Origin: Terribacillus halophilus
GTDB taxonomy: Bacteria > Bacillota > Bacilli > Bacillales > Amphibacillaceae
DNA length: 64,000 nt
Direction of reading: 5' to 3'
NCBI RefSeq assembly: GCF_900101385.1
Contig: NZ_FMZB01000002.1
Coordinates: forward strand, 513,165-577,164
Part shown: positions 8,625 through 17,487 of the stretch, piece after piece
Layout: the number at the start of each line of letters is the position of its first letter
How positions within the stretch are numbered: position 1 is the stretch's first letter
Position numbers and translations under genes: made by a program
Notes under the pieces: model-generated
What the model saw: only the letters and a program-made list of their open reading frames with translations
Told to the model about the DNA's origin: nothing
Databases searched by the model: none

Positions 8625-9125
8625 TTAGAATGGTAGATCATCATCGGAAATATCGATCGGTTCACCTTTATCACGGAAAGGATCTTGGTCGTTATTTCGA
8701 TTATAGTTATTGTTGTTGTTGCTATTGAAGTTATTATTATTGTTGTTGAAGTTCGAGTTCTGATTTTGGTATCCAGAAGAACCTTGTCCGCCTCCTTGAG
8801 AGCTGCCTTTGGTCTCGAGGAATTGCACGCTGTCCGCAACGATTTCCGTTACGTACACACGATTGCCCTCTTGATTATCAAAGCTTCTCGTTTGGACACG
8901 GCCATCGACGCCAACCAGACTTCCTTTGCTCATGAAGTTCGCCAGATTTTCAGCCGGACGTCTCCATACAACACAGTTAATGAAATCTGCCTCACGTTCG
9001 CCTGACTGATTAGAGAAAGGACGGTTTACTGCTAAGGTAAAGTTGGCAACTGCCACTCCATTTGGTGTGTAACGCAGGTCCGGATCCTTGGTTAATCTGC
9101 CGACAAGTACGACACGATTTAACAT
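8625..9125 (-). CDS. ssb: single-stranded DNA-binding protein
   Basis: A 166-residue SSB with an N-terminal OB fold ([43 protein letters not shown]), a low-complexity Gly/Asn/Gln linker at roughly residues 110-150 encoded by a repetitive AAY tract, and the acidic C-terminal tip DDDLPF that recruits replication and repair partners. It covers single-stranded DNA at forks. Placement between rpsF and rpsR, with AAGGAGGGG as ribosome site, is the standard Bacillus ssbA arrangement. Confidence 0.97.
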   Translation of the reverse strand: MLNRVVLVGRLTKDPDLRYTPNGVAVANFTLAVNRPFSNQSGEREADFINCVVWRRPAENLANFMSKGSLVGVDGRVQTRSFDNQEGNRVYVTEIVADSVQFLETKGSSQGGGQGSSGYQNQNSNFNNNNNNFNSNNNNNYNRNNDQDPFRDKGEPIDISDDDLPF

Positions 9126-9137
9126 CAGAACCCCTCC

Positions 9138-9428
9138 TTATTTCTCGTCTAGACGAATAGCCATCTGACGAATGATATCATCAGAGAACTTCGCTTGACG
9201 GTCGAATTCATTAATAGCGGCTTGTTCGCCGTTTAGATTAATGACGTAATAGTAGCCATCACGGTAGTCGTTGATTTCGTAAGCAAGACGTTTCTTGCCT
9301 TTCTCGTCAACTTTCACGATTTCCGCACCGTTATCAGTTAGGATTCCGTTGAAACGCTCAACTAGAGCAGTTTTAGCTTCTTCCTCGATATCTGGGCGGA
9401 CGATGTACATGATTTCGTATTCTCTCAT
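9138..9428 (-). CDS. rpsF: 30S ribosomal protein S6
   Basis: A 96-residue S6 beginning [17 protein letters not shown], with [20 protein letters not shown], the beta-alpha-beta core typical of the family. It pairs with S18 in the central domain of the 30S subunit. First gene of its operon, with AAAGGAGGT before the ATG and an RNA hairpin just upstream in the leader. Confidence 0.97.
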   Translation of the reverse strand: MREYEIMYIVRPDIEEEAKTALVERFNGILTDNGAEIVKVDEKGKKRLAYEINDYRDGYYYVINLNGEQAAINEFDRQAKFSDDIIRQMAIRLDEK

Positions 9429-9478
9429 CCGTTTGCACCTCCTTTTGGACTTAACGGCTCTTATCTTTCATAAGAGCA
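9429..9478 (-). promoter_or_regulatory. rpsF leader hairpin, candidate S6:S18 autoregulatory element
   Basis: GCTCTTAT pairs with ATAAGAGC (9475-9468 with 9462-9455) around a 5-base loop, followed by CCG and then the ribosome site. Leaders of rpsF in Firmicutes carry a hairpin with a CCG element bound by the S6:S18 complex. The hairpin is seen; the function is inferred by position. Confidence 0.5.
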
Positions 9479-9517
9479 AGGAGTAATCTGTAGAAACGTA
9501 ATTACTCACAATGATGA

Positions 9518-9546
9518 ATTATAGCAAATTATCTGCCGTTAAGCAA
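9518..9546 (-). promoter_or_regulatory. sigma-A promoter of rpsF-ssb-rpsR
   Basis: TTGCTT (9546-9541), 17-base spacer, TATAAT (9523-9518) preceded by TGC, an extended -10. Confidence 0.7.
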
Positions 9547-9582
9547 GTTTATTATGCATATTTGCAAGATGAGGATCCGACC

Positions 9583-10683
9583 TTACACGTTAAAACGGAA
9601 ATGCATGACATCTCCGTCTTGCACCAAATATTCTTTACCTTCCAAACGCACTTTCCCGCGTTCTTTTGCAACACCCATGGAACCAGCATCCACAAGGTCA
9701 TCATAGGATACGGTCTCTGCCCGGATGAATCCTTTCTCAAAATCAGTATGAATGATACCAGCAGCTTGTGGCGCTTTGATTCCCTTTTTGAAAGTCCAAG
9801 CCCGCACTTCCTGCTCTCCAGCTGTGAAATAAGTAGCCAAACCAAGCAAACTGTAAGAAGCCTTGATCAGCTGATCCAAGCCGGACTCTGGAATGCCCAA
9901 CTCTTCGAGGAACATTTCTTTTTCCTCTCCTTCAAGCTCAGCAATTTCTGACTCGATCTTCGCACAAACAACAATAACCTGCGCACCTTCGTTTGCTGCA
10001 AACTCCCGTACTTTTGCAAGATTTTCATTGGCAGACGTATCCGCCACTTCTTCTTCACTCACATTGGCAGCATACAATACTGGTTTGCTTGTCAAAAGAT
10101 GCAAGCCTTTGACAATTTTCTGCTGTTCATCCGTGAATTCCAGCGCACGAGCAGGCTGTTCATTTTCTAGCGCATCCTTGACCTTGGATAGAACTTCTTG
10201 TTCTGCGACAGCTTCTTTGTCTTTTTGGCGTGCAAGCTTTTCTACACGCTGCAGACGTTTATTAACAGAATCAAGATCTGCAAAAATCAGTTCCAGATTG
10301 ATTGTTTCGATATCATCGATGGGATCGACTTTACCGGAAACATGTGTGATATTTTCATCATCGAAGCAGCGAACAACGTGAACGATTGCGTCAACTTGAC
10401 GGATGTGTGATAGGAACTGGTTGCCAAGCCCCTCTCCCTTACTCGCACCTTTCACAATACCTGCGATATCCGTGAATTCGAATGCTGTCGGGATGGTTTT
10501 CTTTGGTTTGACCAGTTCAGTCAATTTATTTAAACGTGAATCCGGGACTTCTACAATGCCGACATTCGGATCGATCGTACAGAACGGATAATTGGCAGAT
10601 TCCGCCCCCGCCTGCGTGATCGCATTGAACAATGTGGATTTACCGACGTTCGGTAATCCGACAATACCTGCTGTTAAAGCCAT
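9583..10683 (-). CDS. ychF: ribosome-binding ATPase YchF
   Basis: A 366-residue OBG-family P-loop ATPase. G1 is GLPNVGKST near residue 8, the G4 position reads NVSE instead of NKxD, which is the known basis for preferring ATP over GTP, and the C-terminus carries a TGS domain (TYFTAGEQEVRAWTFKKG). It binds ribosomes and affects stress responses. I start it at ATG 10683 with AAGGAG 11 bases upstream; the GTG four codons earlier overlaps that ribosome site. A structured untranslated region precedes it (10746-10847). Confidence 0.95.
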   Translation of the reverse strand: MALTAGIVGLPNVGKSTLFNAITQAGAESANYPFCTIDPNVGIVEVPDSRLNKLTELVKPKKTIPTAFEFTDIAGIVKGASKGEGLGNQFLSHIRQVDAIVHVVRCFDDENITHVSGKVDPIDDIETINLELIFADLDSVNKRLQRVEKLARQKDKEAVAEQEVLSKVKDALENEQPARALEFTDEQQKIVKGLHLLTSKPVLYAANVSEEEVADTSANENLAKVREFAANEGAQVIVVCAKIESEIAELEGEEKEMFLEELGIPESGLDQLIKASYSLLGLATYFTAGEQEVRAWTFKKGIKAPQAAGIIHTDFEKGFIRAETVSYDDLVDAGSMGVAKERGKVRLEGKEYLVQDGDVMHFRFNV

Positions 10684-10745
10684 GTAATCTTCCACTCCTT
10701 AAGTGTCCTGGCCGCTTTTCATCGAACAGCGAACCAAAATAGATC

Positions 10746-10847
10746 TGCTTACTGAACAATCCGCCCAGGGGCAGGGAAGATAGGGCAGCACCGGTAACTG
10801 ACTTACGCTAAGCATGCCAGTTTGCCCTTAATTTGTCCAAGTAAGCA
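10746..10847 (-). other. structured 5' leader RNA upstream of ychF, class not recognised
   Basis: On the minus strand TGCTTACT (10847-10840) pairs perfectly with AGTAAGCA (10753-10746), enclosing a nested arm: AGGGCA (10828-10823) with TGCCCT (10787-10782), AACTG (10822-10818) with CAGTT (10800-10796), and CTTA-GCG-TAAG at the tip (10812-10802). A weaker GC-rich hairpin lies near 10763-10772. I could not match it to a known riboswitch. About 60 bases separate it from the ychF start. See findings. Confidence 0.5.
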
Positions 10848-10947
10848 TACGTACTTCTAGAGTACACTATTCTGTATGAAACAGCAAAATAATGTAAGGA
10901 TTTCGGTCTTTTATATACATGTTGATAGTAGTAAAACGTTTTTTGTA

Positions 10948-10985
10948 AAAAAAAGCCCGCACGATGACAACATCAGCCAGGCTTC
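10948..10985 (-). terminator. terminator after the DUF951 gene
   Basis: On the minus strand AAGCC...GGCTT with inner GATG-TTGT-CATC, followed by eight T residues. It ends the mscS-DUF951 unit. Confidence 0.75.
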
Positions 10986-10987
10986 TC

Positions 10988-11003
10988 TGTTTCACGTGAA
11001 ACA
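10988..11003. promoter_or_regulatory. parS: parS site (perfect)
   Basis: TGTTTCACGTGAAACA, the exact 16-bp palindrome recognised by ParB/Spo0J in bacilli. It nucleates the ParB-DNA complex used in origin segregation. Confidence 0.95.
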
Positions 11004-11010
11004 ATTCCTA

Positions 11011-11217
11011 TTAATTTGTCGGTTCTTCTGCGTGCTCTAACACTTTTTTCATTTTTGTCTCGAATTTTTTTCGAGGAATGAGCACGCTATGACCACAGCC
11101 TTCACATTTAATCCGGATATCCATTCCCAACCGGATGATTTTCCAGCGATTTTCACCACATGGATGGGCCTTTTTCATTTGCACCACATCATTGAGCTGA
11201 TAGACTTTGTCACTCAC
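11011..11217 (-). CDS. DUF951 family small protein (YyzM-like)
   Basis: A 68-residue protein with PCGENRWKIIRLGMDIRIKCEGCGHSV, a conserved Cys-x-x-Cys knuckle and basic surface typical of DUF951; the function is not established. I start it at GTG 11217, which leaves GGGGGAG at proper spacing; the GTG two codons upstream directly abuts that site. It overlaps the end of the mechanosensitive channel gene by 8 bases, so the two are co-transcribed and probably coupled. Confidence 0.85.
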   Translation of the reverse strand: MSDKVYQLNDVVQMKKAHPCGENRWKIIRLGMDIRIKCEGCGHSVLIPRKKFETKMKKVLEHAEEPTN

Positions 11218-12130
11218 GAGCACTCCCCCTTATGGCACTTTCCTGCATGAGTTCTTCTGCTTCTTGTTTATTATACATGACCAACCTAGGAGCTGGAATA
11301 CTGATATTGCGTTCCAGCAGTTTTGTTTTAATGCGGTTCCTTGCTTCCCTCGCCACACCAAAATGTTCCATTGGCAATGTTTCGATGATAGCACGCAAAA
11401 CAATATGCGAAGTGGATAACGTCTCCACTCCCAACAACTGAGGAGTTGATTGAATTTCAGGGTATTCAGCTGGCATCTCCAATAACACCTGCATGATGAC
11501 TTCTTCAGCCACTTGCAAATCAGCCTCATAGGGAACGTTGATATCCAACACCCCTAAACTATTATGCACGGAGAAGTTGGTCACTTGTGTGATGTTTCCA
11601 TTCGGGATGATATGCAATTCGCCTGTCCAGTTCCGAATCTTACATGTCCGCAAGCCAATTTCTTCTACATCTCCCCTGACGCCGGCAGTCTGGATATTAT
11701 CACCTACAGAAAATTGGTTCTCGAAAATGATGAAGAAACCGCTGATAACATCCTTGACTAAGTTCTGGGCACCGAAACCGATTGCTAAACCGGCCACACC
11801 TGCACTTGCAATCAATGCTCCAATATTCAATCCAAGCTGAGATAAAACCATTACAACTGCTATGAAATATACTACATACGTAATTATATTTTGAATCAGT
11901 TTTTTCAATGTATTCTCTCGTCGCTCAGACACTATCGGGGATTTTATTTTTGCCTTTTCCCTAAAAGAATTATTGAAAGTTCTCTCCACAATGTTATTAG
12001 CTACACGCACAACAACCATGGACAATATAATGATCATGACAATTTTCAAGACTGCCACACCAATTGTGGTCCAAAGCTCCGCGCTCGTCAAATAATCGTA
12101 AATACCGGTCCACTGCTCCTCTACATTCAT
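11210..12130 (-). CDS. small-conductance mechanosensitive channel, MscS family
   Basis: A 306-residue protein with an N-terminal extracellular or first helix region, a second helix (VYFIAVVMVLSQLGLN), a pore-lining Gly/Ala-rich helix (ALIASAGVAGLAIGFGAQNLVKDVISGFFII) and a beta domain with NWTGELHIIPNGNI, the MscS core. Such channels open under membrane tension to release solutes during osmotic downshock. It lies between the YkvI-like gene and DUF951 on the same strand, a neighbourhood kept in related bacilli near spo0J. Start ATG 12130 has GAGGGG upstream. Confidence 0.92.
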   Translation of the reverse strand: MNVEEQWTGIYDYLTSAELWTTIGVAVLKIVMIIILSMVVVRVANNIVERTFNNSFREKAKIKSPIVSERRENTLKKLIQNIITYVVYFIAVVMVLSQLGLNIGALIASAGVAGLAIGFGAQNLVKDVISGFFIIFENQFSVGDNIQTAGVRGDVEEIGLRTCKIRNWTGELHIIPNGNITQVTNFSVHNSLGVLDINVPYEADLQVAEEVIMQVLLEMPAEYPEIQSTPQLLGVETLSTSHIVLRAIIETLPMEHFGVAREARNRIKTKLLERNISIPAPRLVMYNKQEAEELMQESAIRGSARE

Positions 12131-12180
12131 GATTTCCGAATCCCCTCGTCCGTTTGTTTTCTTTATATAGTATCAAATTT

Positions 12181-13200
12181 CTATTTCATTTTGTAACGAT
12201 TTAGTAATGGATATACGAGGATTGCCGAAAGAATATAGAGATTAGCAAAGCCAAAAAGCGGGTACATCAAAGCTATCAAGTCTGTAAAGCCCAGCTGTGT
12301 CAGTGGCAGCATAAGCGTAATAAGAACAGCAGCTTGCAGCCAGAGCGGCCCCTTCCACTTTGTTTGGAATCTTGAAACGATGCCCAGCACACCGGAAACA
12401 GCCGACGTATAGATGGCGAGCCATAATACGATACTGATTCCAATTAAAACGATAGAGGGATAATTCTTCAGAATGTAGAATAGCGGGATATCATAGTTTG
12501 GGATTGCATGACTTATATGCATAAGGTCATTATTGTACAAATACGTCAGTGCACCAATGATGAGTCCGCTGCCGATACTGGCAATCCATAACTCCCCCTT
12601 CCCTTTCATTTGTTTGCCGATTGCTCCAATGACAGCAACGACGGGAAGGATATTCAATGCAGTGAATGGAAATGCAGCCTGCCAATTCGCTTGTTTCCGC
12701 CAATCTAGAAACAAATCAATCTGTTCATGTCTTGTATAGACTAAAAGTACGATGACAAGACCGCCTACTAAAATAGGAAGGATATAACTATTCATCGAAA
12801 CGACGCCTTCAACATTCGAGATGAAGATCAGGACAATCATAAGCGAGATGAAGAGGATGCCGAGCCAATTGGGAATATGATACATCATGCCAGTGGCACC
12901 TCCAGCAGCAATCATGACAACTGTCACGGTAAACAAATAAAAAACGATCAGCACATCATAGAGAGCCGCCAATCTTTTGCCAACAAGCCTCTCCAACACT
13001 GGAAAGTAATGCGCACTCTTCTCGGTAAAACTGATATGCAGGATAACATAGCTGCATATTGAAAATAATACAGTGAAAATGACGATAGCCAGTCCACTTT
13101 CATAGCCAAAAAATTGCCAGATCTCTCTTCCTGACGCATATCCAGCTCCTATTAATGTCGCCAATATCAAAAACATCCATTTCATCCCAGCAGCCCACAT
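12181..13200 (-). CDS. YkvI-like polytopic membrane protein
   Basis: A 339-residue protein with about 10 membrane segments. The N-terminus KWMFLILATLIGAGYASGREIWQFFG has the unwound-helix glycine pattern (GAGYASG) of the LeuT-fold/APC group and matches the YkvI family (COG3949), whose substrate is unknown. I prefer ATG 13200 over GTG 13203 because GGAGGG then sits 6 bases away. It is divergent from yyaC. A solute carrier role is inferred from fold only. Confidence 0.75.
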   Translation of the reverse strand: MWAAGMKWMFLILATLIGAGYASGREIWQFFGYESGLAIVIFTVLFSICSYVILHISFTEKSAHYFPVLERLVGKRLAALYDVLIVFYLFTVTVVMIAAGGATGMMYHIPNWLGILFISLMIVLIFISNVEGVVSMNSYILPILVGGLVIVLLVYTRHEQIDLFLDWRKQANWQAAFPFTALNILPVVAVIGAIGKQMKGKGELWIASIGSGLIIGALTYLYNNDLMHISHAIPNYDIPLFYILKNYPSIVLIGISIVLWLAIYTSAVSGVLGIVSRFQTKWKGPLWLQAAVLITLMLPLTQLGFTDLIALMYPLFGFANLYILSAILVYPLLNRYKMK

Positions 13201-13286
13201 CACAGTCCCTCCAATTTCATATGAACACGTATAGAAAAAGTAGAAAAGCTATATACTATTACCAATATGTGTATGGAGGATAAGCT

Positions 13287-13880
13287 ATGAGCCTGAAGAG
13301 AATATTTACGAAAAAAAAGGAGTTCCGCTGTGACTACCAAGATCCCCTTCTTATGAGTAAAGCTTATGAAACAATCAGCTCATGGATTCCTGATGACCGG
13401 GAGATTGTTGTTCTTTGCATCGGTACGGATCGTTCGACTGGAGATGCATTGGGACCGATCATTGGTTCATTCCTGACAGAAAAGCCATTGAATAGGCTCC
13501 AAGTCTATGGAACACTAGAATCTCCCGTCCATGCCGTTAATCTGGTGGAACGTCTGCAAATGATTACGGAGAAGCATCCAAATGCTTATATAATAGCCAT
13601 TGACGCTTGCTTGGGCAGAACAACTTCCATAGGTTCCATCATTGCGTCTCCTACACCTCTGCGACCAGGGGCTGCATTGAAAAAGAACCTTCCTGCCGTA
13701 GGTGATGCCCAAATAACCGGTATCGTTAATGCCAGTGGGGAAATGGAATATTTTGTACTGCAAAATACGCGTTTGCACCTTGTCATGCAGCTTGCATACA
13801 AGATCAGTGCACTTTTACTTGCTATAGATCGTAAACAAGTACCCCTTTTATCGCCCGACACAACTGCCGCCGAAAATTGA
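13287..13880 (+). CDS. yyaC: YyaC, GPR-like sporulation protein
   Basis: A 197-residue protein of the YyaC/DUF1256 family, related in fold to the germination protease GPR. Core motifs are VLCIGTDRSTGDALGP, GTLESPVHA, IDACLGR and PGAALKKNLPAVGD. In B. subtilis it is made in the forespore and lies next to spo0J, as here. The leader holds GTATA at 13229-13233, compatible with a forespore sigma factor, and TATACT at 13252-13257; I cannot decide between them. GGAGGATAAGCT precedes the ATG. A parS site follows the stop codon by 2 bases. Confidence 0.9.
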   Translation: MSLKRIFTKKKEFRCDYQDPLLMSKAYETISSWIPDDREIVVLCIGTDRSTGDALGPIIGSFLTEKPLNRLQVYGTLESPVHAVNLVERLQMITEKHPNAYIIAIDACLGRTTSIGSIIASPTPLRPGAALKKNLPAVGDAQITGIVNASGEMEYFVLQNTRLHLVMQLAYKISALLLAIDRKQVPLLSPDTTAAEN

Positions 13881-13882
13881 TA

Positions 13883-13898
13883 TGTTTCACGTGAAACA
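13883..13898. promoter_or_regulatory. parS: parS site (perfect)
   Basis: TGTTTCACGTGAAACA between yyaC and parB. Confidence 0.95.
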
Positions 13899-13901
13899 AA
13901 C

Positions 13902-13939
13902 AAAAAAAGCCAAAAGAAGCACGAGCTCCTATTGGCTTT
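13902..13939. terminator. bidirectional terminator between yyaC and parB
   Basis: AAAGCCAA pairs with TTGGCTTT, with an inner AGGAGC/GCTTCT helix on the minus strand and T-rich flanks both ways. Confidence 0.75.
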
Positions 13940-14777
13940 ATTTATTTAACACATTTAAGATGCGTTCTAAATCCTCGTCGGAGAAGAACTGAATTTCAAT
14001 CTTCCCTTTTCGTTTGCCGCGGTGAATGGTTACGTCCGTTCCAAATTGGTTCCGCAACTGTGACTCAGTCTGGACAAGAAAAATATCCTTTACAGGTTTC
14101 TTCTTTTCCGGTTCCGGCAGATTTTTGTTCATTTTGATGATGAGCTGCTCCACCTGACGGACATTCAGTGACTCATTCTGGATTTTTTCTACTAGCGGTT
14201 GTAGTTTCTTTTTATCTTTCAATCCTAACAAGGCACGTCCATGACCCATGGAAAGTTCACCCTGGTTGATAAGGTCGCTTATTTCAGTCGGGAGGGTCAA
14301 AAGACGAATGAGATTCGCTATGTGCGACCGGCTCTTCCCTAACCGTCTGGATAGGATTTCTTGTGTAATATCCAATTCTTTCATCAGATTGGAATAAGCC
14401 TGTGCTTCTTCGATCGGCGTGAGGTCTTCCCTTTGCAAGTTTTCTAACAAAGCAAGTTCCATCATCTTCTCATCATCCAGTGTTTTGACGATGACAGGCA
14501 CTTTTTTCAGACCCGCAGCTTTTGCGGCACGGAATCTTCTTTCTCCTGCTACTATCTCGTAACCCTTGATGCTTTTACGGACAATGAGTGGCTGCAGGAT
14601 ACCATATTCCTGGATGGATTGCTTCAATTCCTCAATGGCATCAGCAGAGAAGACTTTACGCGGTTGATATGGATTCGCTCGGCATTCTTTGATTGCAATT
14701 TCCTGAATCTGATCTTCTTCCTTCATTTCCAATTCCGGAAAGAAAGCATTAAGACCTTTCCCCAACCCTTTGGCCAT
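13938..14777 (-). CDS. parB: chromosome partitioning protein ParB (Spo0J)
   Basis: A 279-residue ParB. The N-terminal CTP-binding domain has NPYQPRK and GERRFRA, the central helix-turn-helix ([24 protein letters not shown]) binds parS, and the C-terminal ~40 residues dimerise. It spreads from parS as a CTP-loaded clamp, loads SMC and regulates ParA and DnaA. It overlaps parA by 29 bases in the usual parA-parB operon. Four parS-type sites occur in this window. Confidence 0.96.
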   Translation of the reverse strand: MAKGLGKGLNAFFPELEMKEEDQIQEIAIKECRANPYQPRKVFSADAIEELKQSIQEYGILQPLIVRKSIKGYEIVAGERRFRAAKAAGLKKVPVIVKTLDDEKMMELALLENLQREDLTPIEEAQAYSNLMKELDITQEILSRRLGKSRSHIANLIRLLTLPTEISDLINQGELSMGHGRALLGLKDKKKLQPLVEKIQNESLNVRQVEQLIIKMNKNLPEPEKKKPVKDIFLVQTESQLRNQFGTDVTIHRGKRKGKIEIQFFSDEDLERILNVLNK

Positions 14778-15531
14778 GCGCCATCACTTCCTTTGCTAAG
14801 TCTAAATAAACTTCTGCACCACGCGACTTCGGATCATAAATAATGATCGGCTGACCATAACTCGGTGCTTCTCCCAGCCGCACATTTCTTGGAATGATTG
14901 ACTGATACACCTTATCCTGGAAATATTTCTTCACTTCTTCAATGACTTGGATACCTAGATTTGTACGAGCATCCAGCATTGTCAATAATACGCCTTCAAT
15001 CATCAAATGCTTGTTCAAATGTTTCTGGACAAGGCGAATGGTATTTAATAGCTGACTCAATCCTTCTAGTGCATAATATTCACATTGTACCGGGATGAGG
15101 ACAGTATCTGCCGCTGTCAGCGAATTCAAAGTCAGCAATCCTAAGGAAGGTGGACAATCAATGATGACGTAATCATAATTGTCTTTCACACTATCAATCG
15201 CCTTCTTTAGACGGACTTCTCTTGAGATCGTCGGTACCAGCTCGATCTCGGCCCCTGCAAGCTGAATAGTGGCCGGTATGACGTCCAAATTATCAACTGC
15301 AGTTGATACAAGGACTTTTTCGGCCTCCATATCCTCGACTAGGACGTTGTATACACAATTTTCGACATCTGCTTTGTTCACACCAACACCGCTTGTAGCA
15401 TTTCCTTGCGGGTCAATGTCTACAAGCAACACTTTATTTCCTAAAAAAGCCAGGCAAGCACTCAAATTGACGCTGGAGGTTGTCTTTCCTACCCCGCCCT
15501 TTTGATTTGCGATTGCGATTACTTTGCCCAT
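14749..15531 (-). CDS. parA: chromosome partitioning ATPase ParA (Soj)
   Basis: A 260-residue Walker-type ATPase with the deviant Walker A KGGVGKTT (residues 10-18), [15 protein letters not shown] (Walker A') and [11 protein letters not shown] (Walker B). Chromosomal ParA without an extra N-terminal DNA-binding domain. It works with ParB in origin segregation and controls DnaA activity according to nucleotide state. AGGTGACACC precedes the ATG, and the noc terminator lies upstream. Confidence 0.96.
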   Translation of the reverse strand: MGKVIAIANQKGGVGKTTSSVNLSACLAFLGNKVLLVDIDPQGNATSGVGVNKADVENCVYNVLVEDMEAEKVLVSTAVDNLDVIPATIQLAGAEIELVPTISREVRLKKAIDSVKDNYDYVIIDCPPSLGLLTLNSLTAADTVLIPVQCEYYALEGLSQLLNTIRLVQKHLNKHLMIEGVLLTMLDARTNLGIQVIEEVKKYFQDKVYQSIIPRNVRLGEAPSYGQPIIIYDPKSRGAEVYLDLAKEVMAHGQRVGERS

Positions 15532-15632
15532 GGTGTCACCTACCTCAAACTCAATACATTTATTCTATCATTTTTTCAGAGAGACCGACGGATAAATTCA
15601 AGATTTCGAAAAGTTAGCACCCTTTTCCTATA

Positions 15633-15664
15633 TAAAAATCCCATCTTGTTGAAAGATGGGGATA
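15633..15664 (-). terminator. terminator after noc
   Basis: On the minus strand CCCCATCTTTC pairs with AGATGGG around a short loop, followed by ATTTTTATAT. Confidence 0.75.
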
Positions 15665-15678
15665 CTACAGGAGTTTAT

Positions 15679-16530
15679 TTATGACTTTTTCGGTATTTTA
15701 ATTGTGATTTGGTAATAATCATCCAAATCTTCTTCTTCTGTTTCTAAGTTGATGCCTGTGTCGGAAACCATGGACAATGATTGGCGAATCGTGTTCATGG
15801 CAATACGCATATCCTTGTTGACACCCTTTAGCTTGGGACGTTTCTTTTTCGGTTGAGCATTCATGATACGGGCGATGCGTGCCTCTGTTTCTTTTACATT
15901 CAATTCTTTATCGATGATTTCCTGCAAAATCAATTCTTGTTTTTCTGCATCTTTTAACACAATCAGCGCACGAGCATGCCGCTCTGTAATTTTCTTTTCC
16001 AATAAAGCTTGCTGTACAGATTCCGGCAGCTTTAATAATCGCATCTTATTGGCGATGGTAGATTGACTTTTGCCTAGACGCTGCGCCAATGCTTCCTGAG
16101 TCAAAGAGTGCAGCTCCAACAAGCGCTCGTATGCGAGTGCTTCTTCGATGACCGTCAGCTCTTCCCGCTGCAGATTTTCTATCAGTGCTACAGAAGCAGT
16201 CTCTGTATCCGACATGTCCCGAATGATGGCAGGCACTGTTTCCCATTCCAAAGACTGGACTGCACGCCAACGACGCTCACCTGCAATCAATTCATAGCTG
16301 CCTTCCGTATTTTTCCGGACAACAATTGGCTGGATGATGCCATGCGTACGGATCGTCTGAGCCAGTTCTTTGATTTTTTCTTCTTGGAAAACGGTCCTTG
16401 GTTGGTATTGGTTCGGGACAATATCCTGAACCCGAAGGTTTACTACTTCGTCCTGATGCGCATCGTTTTCCGTTTCTGCTGAATCCGATTTATCACCTAG
16501 CCCAAATATGCGGCTGAATGGGTGTAACAT
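15679..16530 (-). CDS. noc: nucleoid occlusion protein Noc
   Basis: A 283-residue ParB paralogue. [12 protein letters not shown] at the N-terminus matches the amphipathic membrane-binding helix of Noc; then come QYQPRTVF and GERRWRA (CTP-binding) and a helix-turn-helix around [24 protein letters not shown]. Noc binds sites with consensus ATTTCCCGGGAAAT and blocks division over the nucleoid. The start has AGGTGG/GAGG upstream and a perfect parS sits about 60 bases before it. Confidence 0.95.
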   Translation of the reverse strand: MLHPFSRIFGLGDKSDSAETENDAHQDEVVNLRVQDIVPNQYQPRTVFQEEKIKELAQTIRTHGIIQPIVVRKNTEGSYELIAGERRWRAVQSLEWETVPAIIRDMSDTETASVALIENLQREELTVIEEALAYERLLELHSLTQEALAQRLGKSQSTIANKMRLLKLPESVQQALLEKKITERHARALIVLKDAEKQELILQEIIDKELNVKETEARIARIMNAQPKKKRPKLKGVNKDMRIAMNTIRQSLSMVSDTGINLETEEEDLDDYYQITIKIPKKS

Positions 16531-16592
16531 CCTCAGACACCACCTTTTTTTACAATCCTAATCTAGCAAGCAGGTACATAAGGAATAGTAAA

Positions 16593-16608
16593 TGTTTCAC
16601 GTGAAACA
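16593..16608. promoter_or_regulatory. parS: parS site (perfect)
   Basis: TGTTTCACGTGAAACA between rsmG and noc, in the noc leader, so ParB binding could affect noc transcription. Confidence 0.95.
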
Positions 16609-16613
16609 TGTAT

Positions 16614-16651
16614 AAAAAGGCGCAGCAGTTCTACTGTAGAAGCTGCTGCGC
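16614..16651 (-). terminator. terminator after rsmG
   Basis: GCGCAGCAG and CTGCTGCGC form a perfect 9-bp stem followed on the minus strand by TTTTTATA. Downstream to rsmG (16652-16749) I see no further gene. Confidence 0.85.
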
Positions 16652-16749
16652 TTAACATAAGCCGAGCCAGTTCCTTATCTACTATTTTATCATAGATTGG
16701 GTGAGAATGGTAAGCTTGTGTGGCACTTCATCCACTAATTTTCTGTTGT

Positions 16750-17466
16750 TTAAACAATTGGCTCACGATTGGGAACCCCTGCTTTACGCGGGTATTTCTT
16801 CGGTGTCTTGCGGCGTTTGGCAATGATGGCGATATTTCGCTCGCCGCCTTCTTCCGGCAGATCGAATGTGTAGCTCTCCACCAATTCGCCCCCCAGTACC
16901 TCAATCGCCGGTTCCGCTTCACGTAGTTCGGTTTCCAGGCTAGGTCCTTTCATGGCGATAAAATGACCTTTCGTCCGGCAAAGCGGCAGACAAAGCTCTG
17001 ACAGGACGGACATACGTGCTACAGCCCTTGCCGTGACCAAATCGAATGATTCGCGAAAAGCGTCATTTTTCCCGAAATTCTCTGCTCGGTCATGATAAAA
17101 AGCGACATCGGACAAGCCAAGCTTCGATGCAAGCTCATTAAGAAAGGTGATTCTTTTTTTCAGCGAGTCGACAATGGTCACCTTCAGTTCCGGAAAGACG
17201 ATCTTTAGCGGAATGGATGGAAATCCTGCTCCCGCTCCGACATCACAGATACTTTCATCCCCTTTGAAATTGTAGAAGAAAGCAGCGGAAATTGAGTCAT
17301 AGAAGTGCTTTAAATACACTTCTTCCTTGTCTGTGATAGCTGTCAAATTCATCTTTTCATTCCATTCGACCAACAGATGGAAATAATCCTCCAGCTGTTT
17401 TTGTTGCTTTTCCGACAACATGATACCTTGCTGATCCAATTGTTGTAGAAAATCTGCTTGGTTCAT
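16750..17466 (-). CDS. rsmG: 16S rRNA (guanine-N7) methyltransferase RsmG (GidB)
   Basis: A 238-residue SAM-dependent methyltransferase that makes m7G at position 527 of 16S rRNA (E. coli numbering). The SAM motif is [17 protein letters not shown] and [19 protein letters not shown] matches the family N-terminus; VTARAVA follows. It ends the mnmG-rsmG pair, with 21 bases between them, and has AGAGGT before the ATG. Confidence 0.95.
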   Translation of the reverse strand: MNQADFLQQLDQQGIMLSEKQQKQLEDYFHLLVEWNEKMNLTAITDKEEVYLKHFYDSISAAFFYNFKGDESICDVGAGAGFPSIPLKIVFPELKVTIVDSLKKRITFLNELASKLGLSDVAFYHDRAENFGKNDAFRESFDLVTARAVARMSVLSELCLPLCRTKGHFIAMKGPSLETELREAEPAIEVLGGELVESYTFDLPEEGGERNIAIIAKRRKTPKKYPRKAGVPNREPIV

Positions 17467-17487
17467 TCTGTACCTCTTTTCGACAGA

